A stretch of 60,582 nt of DNA from Rhizobium sp. J15 (GTDB lineage: Bacteria > Pseudomonadota > Alphaproteobacteria > Rhizobiales > Rhizobiaceae): NCBI RefSeq assembly GCF_002531825.1, contig NZ_NWSX01000035.1, positions 1 to 60,582 on the forward strand, read 5' to 3'. This document shows, in pieces, positions 34,701 through 42,562 of the stretch. A model generated the notes under the pieces. The model was not told the DNA's origin. It searched no databases and saw only the letters and a list, made by a program, of their open reading frames with translations. The position numbers and the translations under genes are program-made. The stretch's first letter is position 1, and each line of letters begins with the position of its first letter.

Positions 34701-35504
34701 CACGAGATCACCCCCGATCTCAAGGGCGAATACGCCTTGTTCGCCACGCGCCTGGAGGGTGACGGCATCGATGTCAGCCGCCTGGAGCCGCGCTTCGGCC
34801 TCGCCTGGACGCCGATTCAAAACCACTGGCTGCGCGCCGCCTTCATGCGGCAAAGCTTCGACACCACCGTCCCGACCCTTGCGCCGATCGGCATACTCGG
34901 GCTGCAGGCCAATCAATTTTCCAACAACCTGCGGGGCTATACGGATACGGTCGCCCTGCAATGGGATGCCGAATGGACCGACCGCTTCTTCACTTCGGTC
35001 GAATACCAGCATCAGGAACTGCATGATTTCTCGGTCGATTTTCCGCTGATCTCGCTTCCCTCCGATACCAGCCTGCCGATCTCGCGCGGCAGCATCGATC
35101 GCGCTGCCGTCACCGCCAACGTGGCGCTCGGCAACGGCTTCGGCCTGTCGGCCACCTATGCCTATATGGATTCGGAAAACCGGGATCCGCTTGAGCCGAT
35201 CTATGGCGGCCCTCTTCCCTTCATACCGCAGAATTCCGGGCAGATTGCGCTGACCTGGGTCAACGAAGCCAAGATCAAGACGACGCTCGCCGCCAACTAT
35301 ATCGGCGAACGCGACGGCGATCGTTTCGGCACCAAGCTCGACGATTACTGGAGCCTCGACGCTCACCTCGTCTGGGAGCCGTTCGACAAGCGCATCGAGC
35401 TGGAGGCGGCCGCCTATAACCTGCTCGACGAGGAGTTCGAGATCACGCCCGGCGTGCCCGGCTGGGGCCGCGCTTTCAAGGGCACGCTCAAAGTCCGCTT
35501 CTGA
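31743..35504 (+). CDS. FecR-TPR-outer-membrane beta-barrel fusion protein
   Basis: 1253 residues. After a signal peptide (about 1-28, ending AMA/DP) comes a FecR domain (about 45-190: 'GDVLRTNANGQLAIVFSDHT', 'LRLGRNSS'-like 'QVRLGRNSSLQVKK', 'ETPAAAAAIRGTDWTM'), then a TPR array (about 280-590, e.g. 'EKAFKKAIELDPQDPLLHAN' and 'KREIDTAIALDPSFDLALLA'), and finally about 630 residues of alternating polar/hydrophobic strands that end in KVRF, a terminal Phe as required for outer-membrane barrel insertion. The end 'AAYNLLDEEFEITPG' resembles TonB-dependent receptor tails, but no TonB box or plug is evident. The start at 31743 has ggcggag. Its TGA overlaps the cyclase ATG (TGATG), so the two proteins are made together. 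It is a likely surface sensor or scaffold; ligand unknown. Confidence 0.85.
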   Translation: MRGYSSNICRVGVALAFAVPGFGLPAMADPVPRATPVAGSVIARKTGEEVRFIDVSDWRVVDINQDLLTGDVLRTNANGQLAIVFSDHTQVRLGRNSSLQVKKMAASGDTILNLQSGTIWARAERGGQGLTVETPAAAAAIRGTDWTMTVEGAKTSMIVLEGRVALSNPQGSVEVNQGEGAVATIGQAPTKIISVNPDDREQMLFYLDLRDGFDLMPTSPLRADRMATERRRLLALPPERRTTEDWLELAEVQSAFDGRQAAAATLQKIRGRKLTAAQQARVDLIDATIAGSEKRYSDAARLFQKALPHLDPTRRNMAQFGGYFARSLADPAHAEPPPANATGGPYGAIMEAYTTGFLKDPRAAIEIIKKAEQRYPDDPTLPAVRAQLAELTDDREQMKAAIERSLSLDPDHPMALSARAGYKATYESDIDGALADLNRAIALAPGASGTLNSLGLLQSSRDANGEAEKAFKKAIELDPQDPLLHANLSILYLDQGRMKEAKREIDTAIALDPSFDLALLARGRYYLQTGEREKALADLLAASTANPGHSQSQMMLAAAHYEKGDRIPSQQALDNADRLDDNDPAISAFRTAVDIDDYDADGAIRNAQEYLRRSRARGGDYGSLGANASAGSTLNNAFRLQGLDAWGRYYGDAVFDPFKGTGYIDQSIKGSIFPFVNATSFSDDNIIQNRGNASSYSSFIQGLLLSPHMLSGRSRSATLFDVPFIEGSLGGGINSVDGHTRRIGEADIQGYSNETIPISFYGNLTWEELALDRDYRDFGGVQTDNKLLSANAYLTATVTPDDRVVAFVNHGKNDGTLNALSQGSTLTDFLNLLGFGVRTEISSEYSYRRSINEATNAGLGWSHTFGYENILNGALLYSESKSQTSNSLQVDDAPVLGLPDPDIIPFLDATEEVSSKTYIGALSHSIGSGPLTWRYGIEGGWIDASTTTFSRLHELFPLLPLIPETTDGPDTFSNRINIGRAYVDVLHEITPDLKGEYALFATRLEGDGIDVSRLEPRFGLAWTPIQNHWLRAAFMRQSFDTTVPTLAPIGILGLQANQFSNNLRGYTDTVALQWDAEWTDRFFTSVEYQHQELHDFSVDFPLISLPSDTSLPISRGSIDRAAVTANVALGNGFGLSATYAYMDSENRDPLEPIYGGPLPFIPQNSGQIALTWVNEAKIKTTLAANYIGERDGDRFGTKLDDYWSLDAHLVWEPFDKRIELEAAAYNLLDEEFEITPGVPGWGRAFKGTLKVRF

Positions 35505-37471
35505 TGCGGGCGCAGGAAAAGCCCCGGCAGGCAGGGCAGACCGGCAGCCGCCATCTCCGGCTCCTGGTGCTGTCGCTGACGACGCTGATCGCCATCTCGC
35601 TTCTGTCGCGCCTGCCCGCCTGGTCGCTGCTGGAGCTCAGAAGCTTCGACTATCTCTCGACCGTCGACGATCCCCGTCCGCCGCCCGGCGGCCCGGTCAT
35701 CGTCGCGATCGACGAACCCTCGCTGGCCGATATCAACGCGCAATGGCCCTGGCCGCGCAGCCTGCATGCCGAGCTCATCAGCCAGCTGCGCGCCGCCGGC
35801 GCCCGCGTCATCGGCCTCGACATCATCATGGCCGAGCCCTCGAACCCGGAAAATGACGCGGCGATCACCAGGGCCGTCGGCCCCGACATCGTGCTGGCCG
35901 GCGACGAAACCCTGATCGAGACGCCGCAGGCCTCGCAGCTGATCCGCGCGACGCCGCTGCCGCAGCTGACCGAAGCAGGCGCCGTGACCGGCATCGCCTC
36001 GATCGATCTCAGCGGCGACGGCATCTTCCGGCGCATTCCGGGCTATGAGGACGGCTTTGCCGCCATGCTGGCGAAAGCCGCCGACGTGGCTCCCGAAGCC
36101 CTGCCGGCCGGCCGGCTCATCCAGTCCTTCGGCCCGGCCCGCAGCTATCCCACGGTCTCCTATTACCAGGCGCTCGACCCGAAGGGCCTGCTGCCGCCGG
36201 ATTATTTCAAGGATCGCGTCGTGCTCGTCGGCCTCAGCCTGCAGAATGCGCCCGCGATCGACAAGGGCGGCGTCGACGCCTTTGCGACGCCCTATACGGT
36301 TCATACCGGCAAGCTCGTCTCCGGCGTCGAGATCCAGGCCACGATCTACGACAATATCCGCCGCGGCCTGTCGATCGCCGAAGCCAGGCTGCCGACGGTC
36401 GCCGCCTGCATCCTGATATCGGTGCTGCTGGCGGCCACCACCGTCTGGCGCTCGACGGGATGGCTGACGATCGTGACCAGTGCCGCGGCGCTCCTCGCCT
36501 TCGCGGCCGTCAGTGCCGCCGGTATCCGGCTTGCCCATGTCTTCGTCTCGCCGCTCGGCCCGACCGTCGCCTATATCTCCGTCGTCTTCGGACAGGCTGC
36601 CTTCGATTTTGCCGAGGAGCGCCGCAACAAGCGCCAGATCACCCGCGCCTTCGCCCAGTATATCTCGCCCGATCTCGTCAAGCGCCTGTCGAACGACCCC
36701 TCGCAGCTGAAGCTCGGCGGCGAGCGGCGCACGCTCTCGGTGCTGTTCTCGGACGTGCGGGGCTTCACCACCATCGCCGAGACGCTGAAGGACGATCCGG
36801 AGCAGCTGACCGGCCTGATCAACCGGCTGCTGACGCCGCTCTCCGACGTGGTGATGGACCACGGCGGCACGATCGACAAATATATGGGCGACTGCATCAT
36901 GGCCTTCTGGAACGCGCCGCTCGACGATCCCGACCACGCGCTCCACGCCGTGCGCGCCTCGCTCGCCATGCAGTCGGCGATTTCGAGGCTGAACGGCCAG
37001 CTGGAGCGGGAGGCGGCAGCCTTCGGCCGCAAGCCGCACGTCCTGAAGATGGGCGTCGGCATCAACACCGGCGAATGCATCGTCGGCAACATGGGCTCGA
37101 CCCGCCGCTTCGACTATTCCTGCCTCGGCGACAGCGTCAACCTCGCCTCCCGCCTCGAAGGCGCCTCGAAGAATTACGGCGTGGCCCTGCTGCTCGGCGA
37201 AGAAACCGCAAGGCTGGTCGCCGCCAACTACACCATCGTCGAACTCGACCGCATCATCGTCAAAGGCCGCACCGTCCCCTCGCCCGTCTTCACCGTCGTG
37301 CACAAGGCCGACGCCGCAGCACTGGCCGCGCATCAGGCCTTCATCGAGGCGAAATATGCCGGGACGCTGGCGCCATCCGATGCCGTCTTCGACACGCTGG
37401 CTGCTGATATTCCAGAGCTTGCCGCCTATTACGCCGCCGTGCGGGATGCGTTGACAGAAGGCGGGGAATGA
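35504..37471 (+). CDS. CHASE2-domain class III adenylate cyclase
   Basis: 655 residues. A first helix (about 20-40) is followed by a periplasmic CHASE2 domain (about 45-300: 'VIVAIDEPSLADINAQWPWP', 'VIGLDIIMAEPSNPENDAAI'), three membrane helices (about 300-385) and a cytosolic cyclase. The metal Asps are in 'LFSDVRGFTTIAETL' (about 413) and 'KYMGDCIMAFWNAP' (about 461). 'RFDYSCLGDSVNLASRLEG' (about 535-550) keeps the Asp that favours adenine and the Asn/Arg pair, so cAMP is the expected product, not a pyrimidine. It is coupled by a one-base overlap to the FecR-barrel gene. An envelope signal read by CHASE2, perhaps passed from the barrel protein, should set its activity. Confidence 0.93.
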   Translation: MRAQEKPRQAGQTGSRHLRLLVLSLTTLIAISLLSRLPAWSLLELRSFDYLSTVDDPRPPPGGPVIVAIDEPSLADINAQWPWPRSLHAELISQLRAAGARVIGLDIIMAEPSNPENDAAITRAVGPDIVLAGDETLIETPQASQLIRATPLPQLTEAGAVTGIASIDLSGDGIFRRIPGYEDGFAAMLAKAADVAPEALPAGRLIQSFGPARSYPTVSYYQALDPKGLLPPDYFKDRVVLVGLSLQNAPAIDKGGVDAFATPYTVHTGKLVSGVEIQATIYDNIRRGLSIAEARLPTVAACILISVLLAATTVWRSTGWLTIVTSAAALLAFAAVSAAGIRLAHVFVSPLGPTVAYISVVFGQAAFDFAEERRNKRQITRAFAQYISPDLVKRLSNDPSQLKLGGERRTLSVLFSDVRGFTTIAETLKDDPEQLTGLINRLLTPLSDVVMDHGGTIDKYMGDCIMAFWNAPLDDPDHALHAVRASLAMQSAISRLNGQLEREAAAFGRKPHVLKMGVGINTGECIVGNMGSTRRFDYSCLGDSVNLASRLEGASKNYGVALLLGEETARLVAANYTIVELDRIIVKGRTVPSPVFTVVHKADAAALAAHQAFIEAKYAGTLAPSDAVFDTLAADIPELAAYYAAVRDALTEGGE

Positions 37472-37780
37472 TTGTTATCTGTAAAGAGCGATGTCGCCGA
37501 TGGCCACTTCGGCCCAATCCAGCCGTCCGGCTGCATCTTTGCGAACGACCGCTTCGCGCCTCATCCCACCAAACCGGCCGTGGCGGCTTCCTGAAATCGG
37601 ACACGCCGCACTTCCGTTCCATGCAAGGCTATAGTAGCAAAATCAGTGGGGAACATAGACATCGCGCCCCTCCCGCTAAACAAGCGGCAATAATTTCACA
37701 CAGCTGACAACCGCGACTTGATAGTGCTGGCTACGGATGGCTTAACCTCATCAGTCATCTATCGGATAACGAACAATCTC

Positions 37781-38929
37781 ATGCGCTACTTCGGTGATTG
37801 CTCTCCCAACAACTGGCTCTTTCGCCCACTTGACAGTGTCCCAGGCCGTTTAGTGCTGGATGCCAACGTGTTGCTAGACCTCTTGTTAATTGTTGATGGA
37901 CTTGGTTTTTTTGTGGTGCGCGGCCTGCGTCGACGCGGTTTCACTCTGCTCACGACGACGATCGCAATTGAAGAGGTTAAGCGGACACTTAAGCGTGGGC
38001 GTGCGAGCTTGTGCGACTTGTCGCCCTTAGTAGATTTGCTACTCAGCAACGGAGAAATTCAGGCAAAATTGCCCACTACTGTAGTGCATGGGGTTTCGGA
38101 TCATGACAACCACTTGGCTGCGGTCGCGTGTGAATACCATGCCGGTATCGTAAGTGAGGATTTGCCACTTCTGTACGACCTAGACAGAGCGCAAATACAC
38201 GCACGAAGCCTTCGCGAGGTCGCACTATCATTGACCTCGGCAGATAGACCGAACCAAGAGCTAACTATCTTTGGTCAAGGTACCGGCGCTGATGGTCATG
38301 TCTTCCTTAAGGTGATTCCTGACGCTGACGTGGCGACGAATGCACTGCGCTCTTGGTACCTGTTTGATCAGGAGAAGTTTGGATCGATACGCTATGACGG
38401 TACACGCAAGTCCTTCATCTTCGCTGCGAGCGCTGGTGGGGAACTTGCTTTGCCTATCGAACTCATTCCTGAAAACCAGTACGCAATTCTGTTGAACTAC
38501 TCTGTGGGGCAGCGCACAAGTCTCACGATGAAGGTTAGACGCTTCGGTCACGATGCGGAGCTTGTCGCTACTGCGCAGGTCGCCCCCCTCAAGGGTAGAC
38601 CAACAAGAGCAATCATAGTCATGAACTCACAGGCAAAAAACGTTGGATGGAACGGAAGTCTGCAAGCGCTGACCTTCGGACCTTACCAACCAAATAAGCA
38701 GGTATGGCGTGCATCTCACTCGCTTGTAGGAGTTGCTCCGCCGACGCTAACAGCGGACTTAGCGTTCACAGCAGCCATTCTGACCGAGATAAAGGGCGAC
38801 CAAGTGCGTAGACCCCTCAGGCAGCATGTCCTAGAACTCGCGAACATGAGCATCCCGGGTTTTTACCCTGGCCGAAGGGCGGCTGAACGAGAAGCGAAAT
38901 GGTTTGAGGAAGACGATAGCGAGGCATGA
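37781..38929 (+). CDS. orphan PIN-like protein with beta-rich C-terminal domain
   Basis: About 382 residues, visibly A+T-richer and with different codon use from both neighbours, so probably transferred. The N-terminal ~130 residues look like a PIN nuclease: 'LVLDANVLLDLLLIVDGLGF' (Asp), 'TTTIAIEEVKRTLKRG' (Glu), 'VSDHDNHLAAVACEYHAGIV' (Asp) and 'SEDLPLLYDLD' (Asp), all four acidic positions in order. The remaining ~230 residues are beta-rich ('SFIFAASAGGELALPIELIP', 'ENQYAILLNYSVGQRTSLTM') and might be a lectin-like sandwich; this is a guess. The start is uncertain (ATG 37781, weak ribosome site; a TTG at 37718 is in frame). No antitoxin is adjacent. Flanks 37472-37780 and 38930-39260 hold no gene that I can support. 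Confidence 0.6.
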   Translation: MRYFGDCSPNNWLFRPLDSVPGRLVLDANVLLDLLLIVDGLGFFVVRGLRRRGFTLLTTTIAIEEVKRTLKRGRASLCDLSPLVDLLLSNGEIQAKLPTTVVHGVSDHDNHLAAVACEYHAGIVSEDLPLLYDLDRAQIHARSLREVALSLTSADRPNQELTIFGQGTGADGHVFLKVIPDADVATNALRSWYLFDQEKFGSIRYDGTRKSFIFAASAGGELALPIELIPENQYAILLNYSVGQRTSLTMKVRRFGHDAELVATAQVAPLKGRPTRAIIVMNSQAKNVGWNGSLQALTFGPYQPNKQVWRASHSLVGVAPPTLTADLAFTAAILTEIKGDQVRRPLRQHVLELANMSIPGFYPGRRAAEREAKWFEEDDSEA

Positions 38930-39260
38930 ACCTAAGTGACGGGTCGATGCTCCTGCGGCCGGCATAAGTATGACGCCTGCTCATCGGGTGGTGGCACTGA
39001 CGGAGAGGCAGGCAAAGGGCTGGCCTAGGGGTAGCGCCGGTGAATGTCCACTTCGGCCAACCGGCCTCCCGCTCGAGGACGTCGGCTTCTGTCCCCATAC
39101 CTGACCCTTGGCATCTAGACGATGAACGCAAACAAGGCGCACTGCGATCGCCCTGCATTATAATCTTTCAGATCTTATGGCCGACAAATTATAAGAAGCG
39201 ACGTGTGCCCGAATTCAGCTGTTGGGTCTGCAACGAAACCATAGACTCACAGGGCGGTTC

Positions 39261-39848
39261 CTAACAACCCGCTGCCCGCAGCCTCACAATCTCGGGCCCA
39301 ACCACCGCGATAAACAATCCGGGATCGCCGAGAGCCCTGGCCGAGAGCATCGCCCCATGGACCGAGGCCATCAGCATCTGGGCCTGCTCCTCCGGCCGCT
39401 TGTCCAGCCGGAACAGGCCCTGCTCTACTCCGGCCTGCAGCACCGAGGTCAGCCATGCCGCCAGCCCTTGGAAATGGGCGCGCACACGTGAGGCCACCTC
39501 GTCGGGCAGCATTTGCATTTCGCTGGCGAGCATGGCGCAGACGCAGAAGGGCTGCGAGGCGTTTTCGATGCAGGAACGCCAGTAGTCGATGTAGAATTGC
39601 AGCTGATCGGCAGGGCTTGCGGCTTGCTCGCGCAGCGACTGCAATCCCGCCGCCGCCTGCCTGGTGTAACGGTCGACCAGCACCGCGACCAGCTCGGCCT
39701 TCGCAGGAAAATGATGGTGGATGCTCGCCTTGCGGATGCCGATCGCGTCCGAGATGTCGGCATAGCTGAAGCCGTTATAGCCGCCCGCCACGATGAGCGA
39801 CTGGGCGATATCGAGGATCTTGTCCGAGGTCGAAGCCGTTGATTTCAT
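39261..39848 (-). CDS. TetR-family transcriptional regulator
   Basis: 195 residues. The N-terminal HTH is 'KILDIAQSLIVAGGYNGFSY', 'ADISDAIGIRKASIHHHFPA' and 'KAELVAVLVDRY'; the remainder is a helical ligand domain with two Cys in 'QPFCVCAMLASEM', a feature of YxaF/LmrA-like regulators. It diverges from a DUF308-like membrane protein. Two near-identical palindromes (39857-39874 and 39949-39966) lie one next to each start codon, so it should repress both genes. The inducer is unknown. Confidence 0.92.
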   Translation of the reverse strand: MKSTASTSDKILDIAQSLIVAGGYNGFSYADISDAIGIRKASIHHHFPAKAELVAVLVDRYTRQAAAGLQSLREQAASPADQLQFYIDYWRSCIENASQPFCVCAMLASEMQMLPDEVASRVRAHFQGLAAWLTSVLQAGVEQGLFRLDKRPEEQAQMLMASVHGAMLSARALGDPGLFIAVVGPEIVRLRAAGC

Positions 39849-39856
39849 AGTGCCGC

Positions 39857-39874
39857 CTACCTTCTGGTAGGAAG
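39857..39874. promoter_or_regulatory. TetR operator copy 1
   Basis: ctaccttctggtaggaag, eight bases upstream of the tetR-type start. It matches copy 2, read on the other strand, at all but two positions (ctacctactagtaggaag). Confidence 0.7.
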
Positions 39875-39948
39875 ATTGTCAAGTCCTGGCGCTTCGCTCT
39901 CCCTTCACAAGAAGGTGTCCGCGAACCGCATTGACTCCTTTTCACTGC

Positions 39949-39966
39949 CTTCCTACTAGTAGGTAG
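39949..39966. promoter_or_regulatory. TetR operator copy 2
   Basis: cttcctactagtaggtag, the inverted partner of the site at 39857, 19 bases upstream of the membrane-protein start. The core cctactagtagg is a perfect palindrome. Confidence 0.7.
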
Positions 39967-39985
39967 ACAAACGAGGAACCTGTCC

Positions 39986-40543
39986 ATGCAAGCTCAATCT
40001 TCGAACCAGTCCGACTGGCTGCGATCCTATTATTTCACCCGCGCCGCATTCTCGCTCGTCTGGATTGCTGCCGCCATTCTCCTTGCCGGGCAGCCCGGCG
40101 CTGCGGCCTTCCTGCTGGTGATCTATCCCTTGTGGGATGCGCTCGCCAATCTAGTCGACGCCCGGGTCAACGGCGGTCTGCGGGCCAATCCGTCGCAGAC
40201 GCTGAATGTCGCGGTCAGCACGGTCACGGCGCTCGCCGTCATCATCGCGCTCGGTGTCAGCACCCATGCCGTCCTCGCCGTCTTCGGGGCCTGGGCCATC
40301 CTCTCGGGCCTGCTGCAGCTCTATACCGGCGTGAGGCGCTGGCGCAGCGAAGGCGCCCAATGGGTGATGATCCTGAGCGGCGCGCAATCCGCCCTTGCCG
40401 GCGGCTTCATGATCGGCCGATCGCTCGGCTCCGCCACGCCGACGATCCTCGATATCGTGCCCTATGCGGGCTTCGGCGCATTCTACTTCCTGCTCTCCTC
40501 GATCTGGCTTGCCGTCGCGGCCCGTCGCAAGGCGCATGCATAG
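39986..40543 (+). CDS. DUF308/HdeD-like membrane protein
   Basis: 185 residues with about six hydrophobic helices, including 'FSLVWIAAAILLAGQPGAAA', 'FLLVIYPLWDALANLVDARV', 'AVLAVFGAWAILSGLLQLYT' and 'GFGAFYFLLSSIWLAVAA'. The repeat-like pattern of an aromatic/small-residue helix pair is that of DUF308 proteins. Molecular role unknown. The ATG at 39986 is behind gaggaac. It is controlled by the divergent TetR-type protein through two operators, so it is expected to be induced by a specific chemical or stress. Confidence 0.75.
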   Translation: MQAQSSNQSDWLRSYYFTRAAFSLVWIAAAILLAGQPGAAAFLLVIYPLWDALANLVDARVNGGLRANPSQTLNVAVSTVTALAVIIALGVSTHAVLAVFGAWAILSGLLQLYTGVRRWRSEGAQWVMILSGAQSALAGGFMIGRSLGSATPTILDIVPYAGFGAFYFLLSSIWLAVAARRKAHA

Positions 40544-40704
40544 GCGCTATCCGGTTCTTGCGGCGGCAAACTTGCCGCCGCCGAAGCCTGCATGCGGGCC
40601 ATTCAAGATCTCGGCGATGCGCAAGATTTGCGCAAGACGATGACATTCTTTCGCGCTATGAAGGGTGATCACAGTCCCCGCCCATAGACCCCGAGGTCAC
40701 CCCC

Positions 40705-41685
40705 ATGGCTTTGAACGTTCTCTTCATTGGCGGCACCGGCCAGATTTCCTACCCTTGCGTCGAACGCGCCGTGGCCGCGGGCCACCATGTCAGCGTCTAC
40801 AATCGCGGCTTGAGAGATGCCGCCCTGCCCGCCGGTGTCACCTCGATCGTCGGCGAACTGGGATCGAGCGCCTACGCCGATCTCGCCAAGGCCGGATATG
40901 ACGTCGTCTGCCAGTTCATCGCCTTCACGCCCGATCAGGTCGCCCGCGACATCGAGGTCTTCTCCGGCAATTGCGGCCAGTACATCTTCATCTCCTCGGC
41001 CTCGGTCTATGAAAAGCCGCCGCGTCACTACGTGATCACCGAGGAGACGCCGGCGATCAATCCCTACTGGCCCTATAGCCAGGCCAAGATCGCCTGCGAG
41101 GAGCTGCTCAAGAAGTCCGGCAATCTCGCCTGGACGATCGTCCGCCCCAGCCACACGGTGCGCACCGGCCTGCCGATCATGATGGGCGACAGCGACATCA
41201 TGGCAAGGCGCATGCTGGACGGCGAGCCCATCATCGTCGCCGGCGACGGCCACACGCCCTGGACGCTCACCCGCTCGGTCGATTTCGCAGTGCCTTTCGT
41301 CGGCCTGTTCGGCAAGCAGGCGGCGCTGAAGGAGATTTTCCACATCACCTCCGACCGCGCCCATATCTGGGACGATATCCAGAAGACGATCGCAAGGCTG
41401 CTCGGCGTCGAGGCGAAGATCGTCCATGTGCCGACCGACACGCTGATCCGCTACAACGAGGAATGGATCGGCCCGCTCCTCGGCGACAAGGCCTGGACCG
41501 CCATCTTCGACAATTCCAAGGTCAAGCGCGTCGCAGGCGACTTCACCTGCGCCGAAAGCCTCGACGAAATCCTCGCCGACTCGATCATGCACCTCAAGCA
41601 GCGCCTGGCCAAAAGCCGGCCGCCGAGGGGCGAGCTCGATGCCCTGATCGACAGGATTTGCGCCGAGCAAGGGGCTCTTGGTTAG
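40705..41685 (+). CDS. NAD-dependent epimerase/dehydratase-like extended SDR
   Basis: 326 residues. The nucleotide motif is 'VLFIGGTGQISYP' (GGTGxIS), followed by 'QYIFISSASVYEKPPRHYVI' and 'YWPYSQAKIACEELL', where Tyr and Lys of YxxxK are both present. 'AWTIVRPSHTVRTGLPIMMG' and 'ITSDRAHIWDDIQKTIARLL' are typical of sugar-nucleotide epimerase-like proteins of the CSP41/isoflavone-reductase type. The substrate is unknown. It stands alone and converges with the nucleotidyltransferase gene. Confidence 0.88.
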   Translation: MALNVLFIGGTGQISYPCVERAVAAGHHVSVYNRGLRDAALPAGVTSIVGELGSSAYADLAKAGYDVVCQFIAFTPDQVARDIEVFSGNCGQYIFISSASVYEKPPRHYVITEETPAINPYWPYSQAKIACEELLKKSGNLAWTIVRPSHTVRTGLPIMMGDSDIMARRMLDGEPIIVAGDGHTPWTLTRSVDFAVPFVGLFGKQAALKEIFHITSDRAHIWDDIQKTIARLLGVEAKIVHVPTDTLIRYNEEWIGPLLGDKAWTAIFDNSKVKRVAGDFTCAESLDEILADSIMHLKQRLAKSRPPRGELDALIDRICAEQGALG

Positions 41686-41724
41686 AATGAGGCTCCCTTG
41701 GGCGCCGGCGCCCTGGCGGCATGA

Positions 41725-42477
41725 TTATTCCCGCCGCCGCGCCTCCAGCGGAGCCTCCTGCCTGAAGCCGTCGAAACGGCGGCCGCCGTGCGAAGCGAGC
41801 TCGCGGTCGGCCAATGCGAGGAGCCGGCCGCCATCGCCCTGCGCCGCCAGCCTGAATGCAGCATCGAAATCGTCCGCTAATTGCACATCGAGCCTGCACA
41901 ACAGGCGCGGTGCCCATTTGCCGCGGCCGGTCCATGCGCCGCGCCCGAGCAGCATCAGGTCGGCAAGCTTCTGGTGGAGAGCCGCGGCGATGGCGGCGAT
42001 TTCTTCCGGCGGGCGGTCGCCGCGCAGGTCATCGGCAAGATCGGTGACCTGATAGCGCAGCATGTCGTAGTTTGCGCCGGCAAGCGGCTTCGGCCCTGCG
42101 GCCAGCACTTCAGCCGCCTTTGCCTGAATCAGGCGCGCGCGACCGCTCTCCGGCCCGACGATGCTGCCGGTTGCAACCATATTGACCATGATGGGATAGC
42201 CGCTCTCGGCATCGGCATGAAGATAATGCGCCAGCGTCTCTTCATCATGGACGAAGGCCTCGACCGGAAAACCTTCTTCCGTGAAGGATTCCCGCCAGGC
42301 TCTTTCCAGCGACGGAAACACCACGACCAGGTCGATGTCCGAAAATACGGTGCCCTCGCCGCGCATGATCGAGCCGGAGACATAGGCGAAGGCGGCCCCG
42401 GCATAGCGGCTGGCAAGGGCGCGGCGGGCGGCGGCAAACGCCCGCTCGGCAACGATCTGTTTCTGGATGTCGTCCAC
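41725..42477 (-). CDS. Pol-beta-type nucleotidyltransferase
   Basis: About 250 residues. The catalytic signature is 'YVSGSIMRGEGTVFSDIDLV' (GS followed by DxD), and a second acidic residue is probably in 'FPVEAFVHDEETLAHYL'. The C-terminal half is helical ('LADLMLLGRGAWTGRGKWAP'), as in aminoglycoside-nucleotidyltransferase-like proteins. The nucleotide acceptor is unknown. I use GTG at 42477 (gagg upstream): a TTG at 42513 lies inside the T tract of an upstream terminator and cannot be a normal start. Confidence 0.78.
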   Translation of the reverse strand: MDDIQKQIVAERAFAAARRALASRYAGAAFAYVSGSIMRGEGTVFSDIDLVVVFPSLERAWRESFTEEGFPVEAFVHDEETLAHYLHADAESGYPIMVNMVATGSIVGPESGRARLIQAKAAEVLAAGPKPLAGANYDMLRYQVTDLADDLRGDRPPEEIAAIAAALHQKLADLMLLGRGAWTGRGKWAPRLLCRLDVQLADDFDAAFRLAAQGDGGRLLALADRELASHGGRRFDGFRQEAPLEARRRE

Positions 42478-42510
42478 GATCTCGTCCTCGAATGGGGAGA
42501 CGAGCGGCAA

Positions 42511-42538
42511 CAAAAAACCCGCTCGTTTCCGGCGGGTT
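42511..42538 (-). terminator. minus-strand intrinsic terminator
   Basis: On the minus strand the stem aacccgc/gcgggtt with loop cggaaacga is followed by a run of six T. It stands 25 bases past a short reading frame (stop at 42563) and immediately before the nucleotidyltransferase gene. Confidence 0.8.
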
Positions 42539-42562
42539 GGGTCTCGGCAGAATGAACTGAAT

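Noticed and set aside
35414..37333. Very long minus-strand open frame opposite the CHASE2 cyclase gene
   Set aside because: Every cyclase motif is on the plus strand. The antisense frame is low-complexity Arg/Gly/Asp sequence caused by codon bias.
37472..37780. Possible gene between the cyclase and the PIN-like gene
   Set aside because: Short frames exist but show no codon bias or start signal. The ccacttcggcc stretches here and near 39045 look like scattered degenerate sequence.
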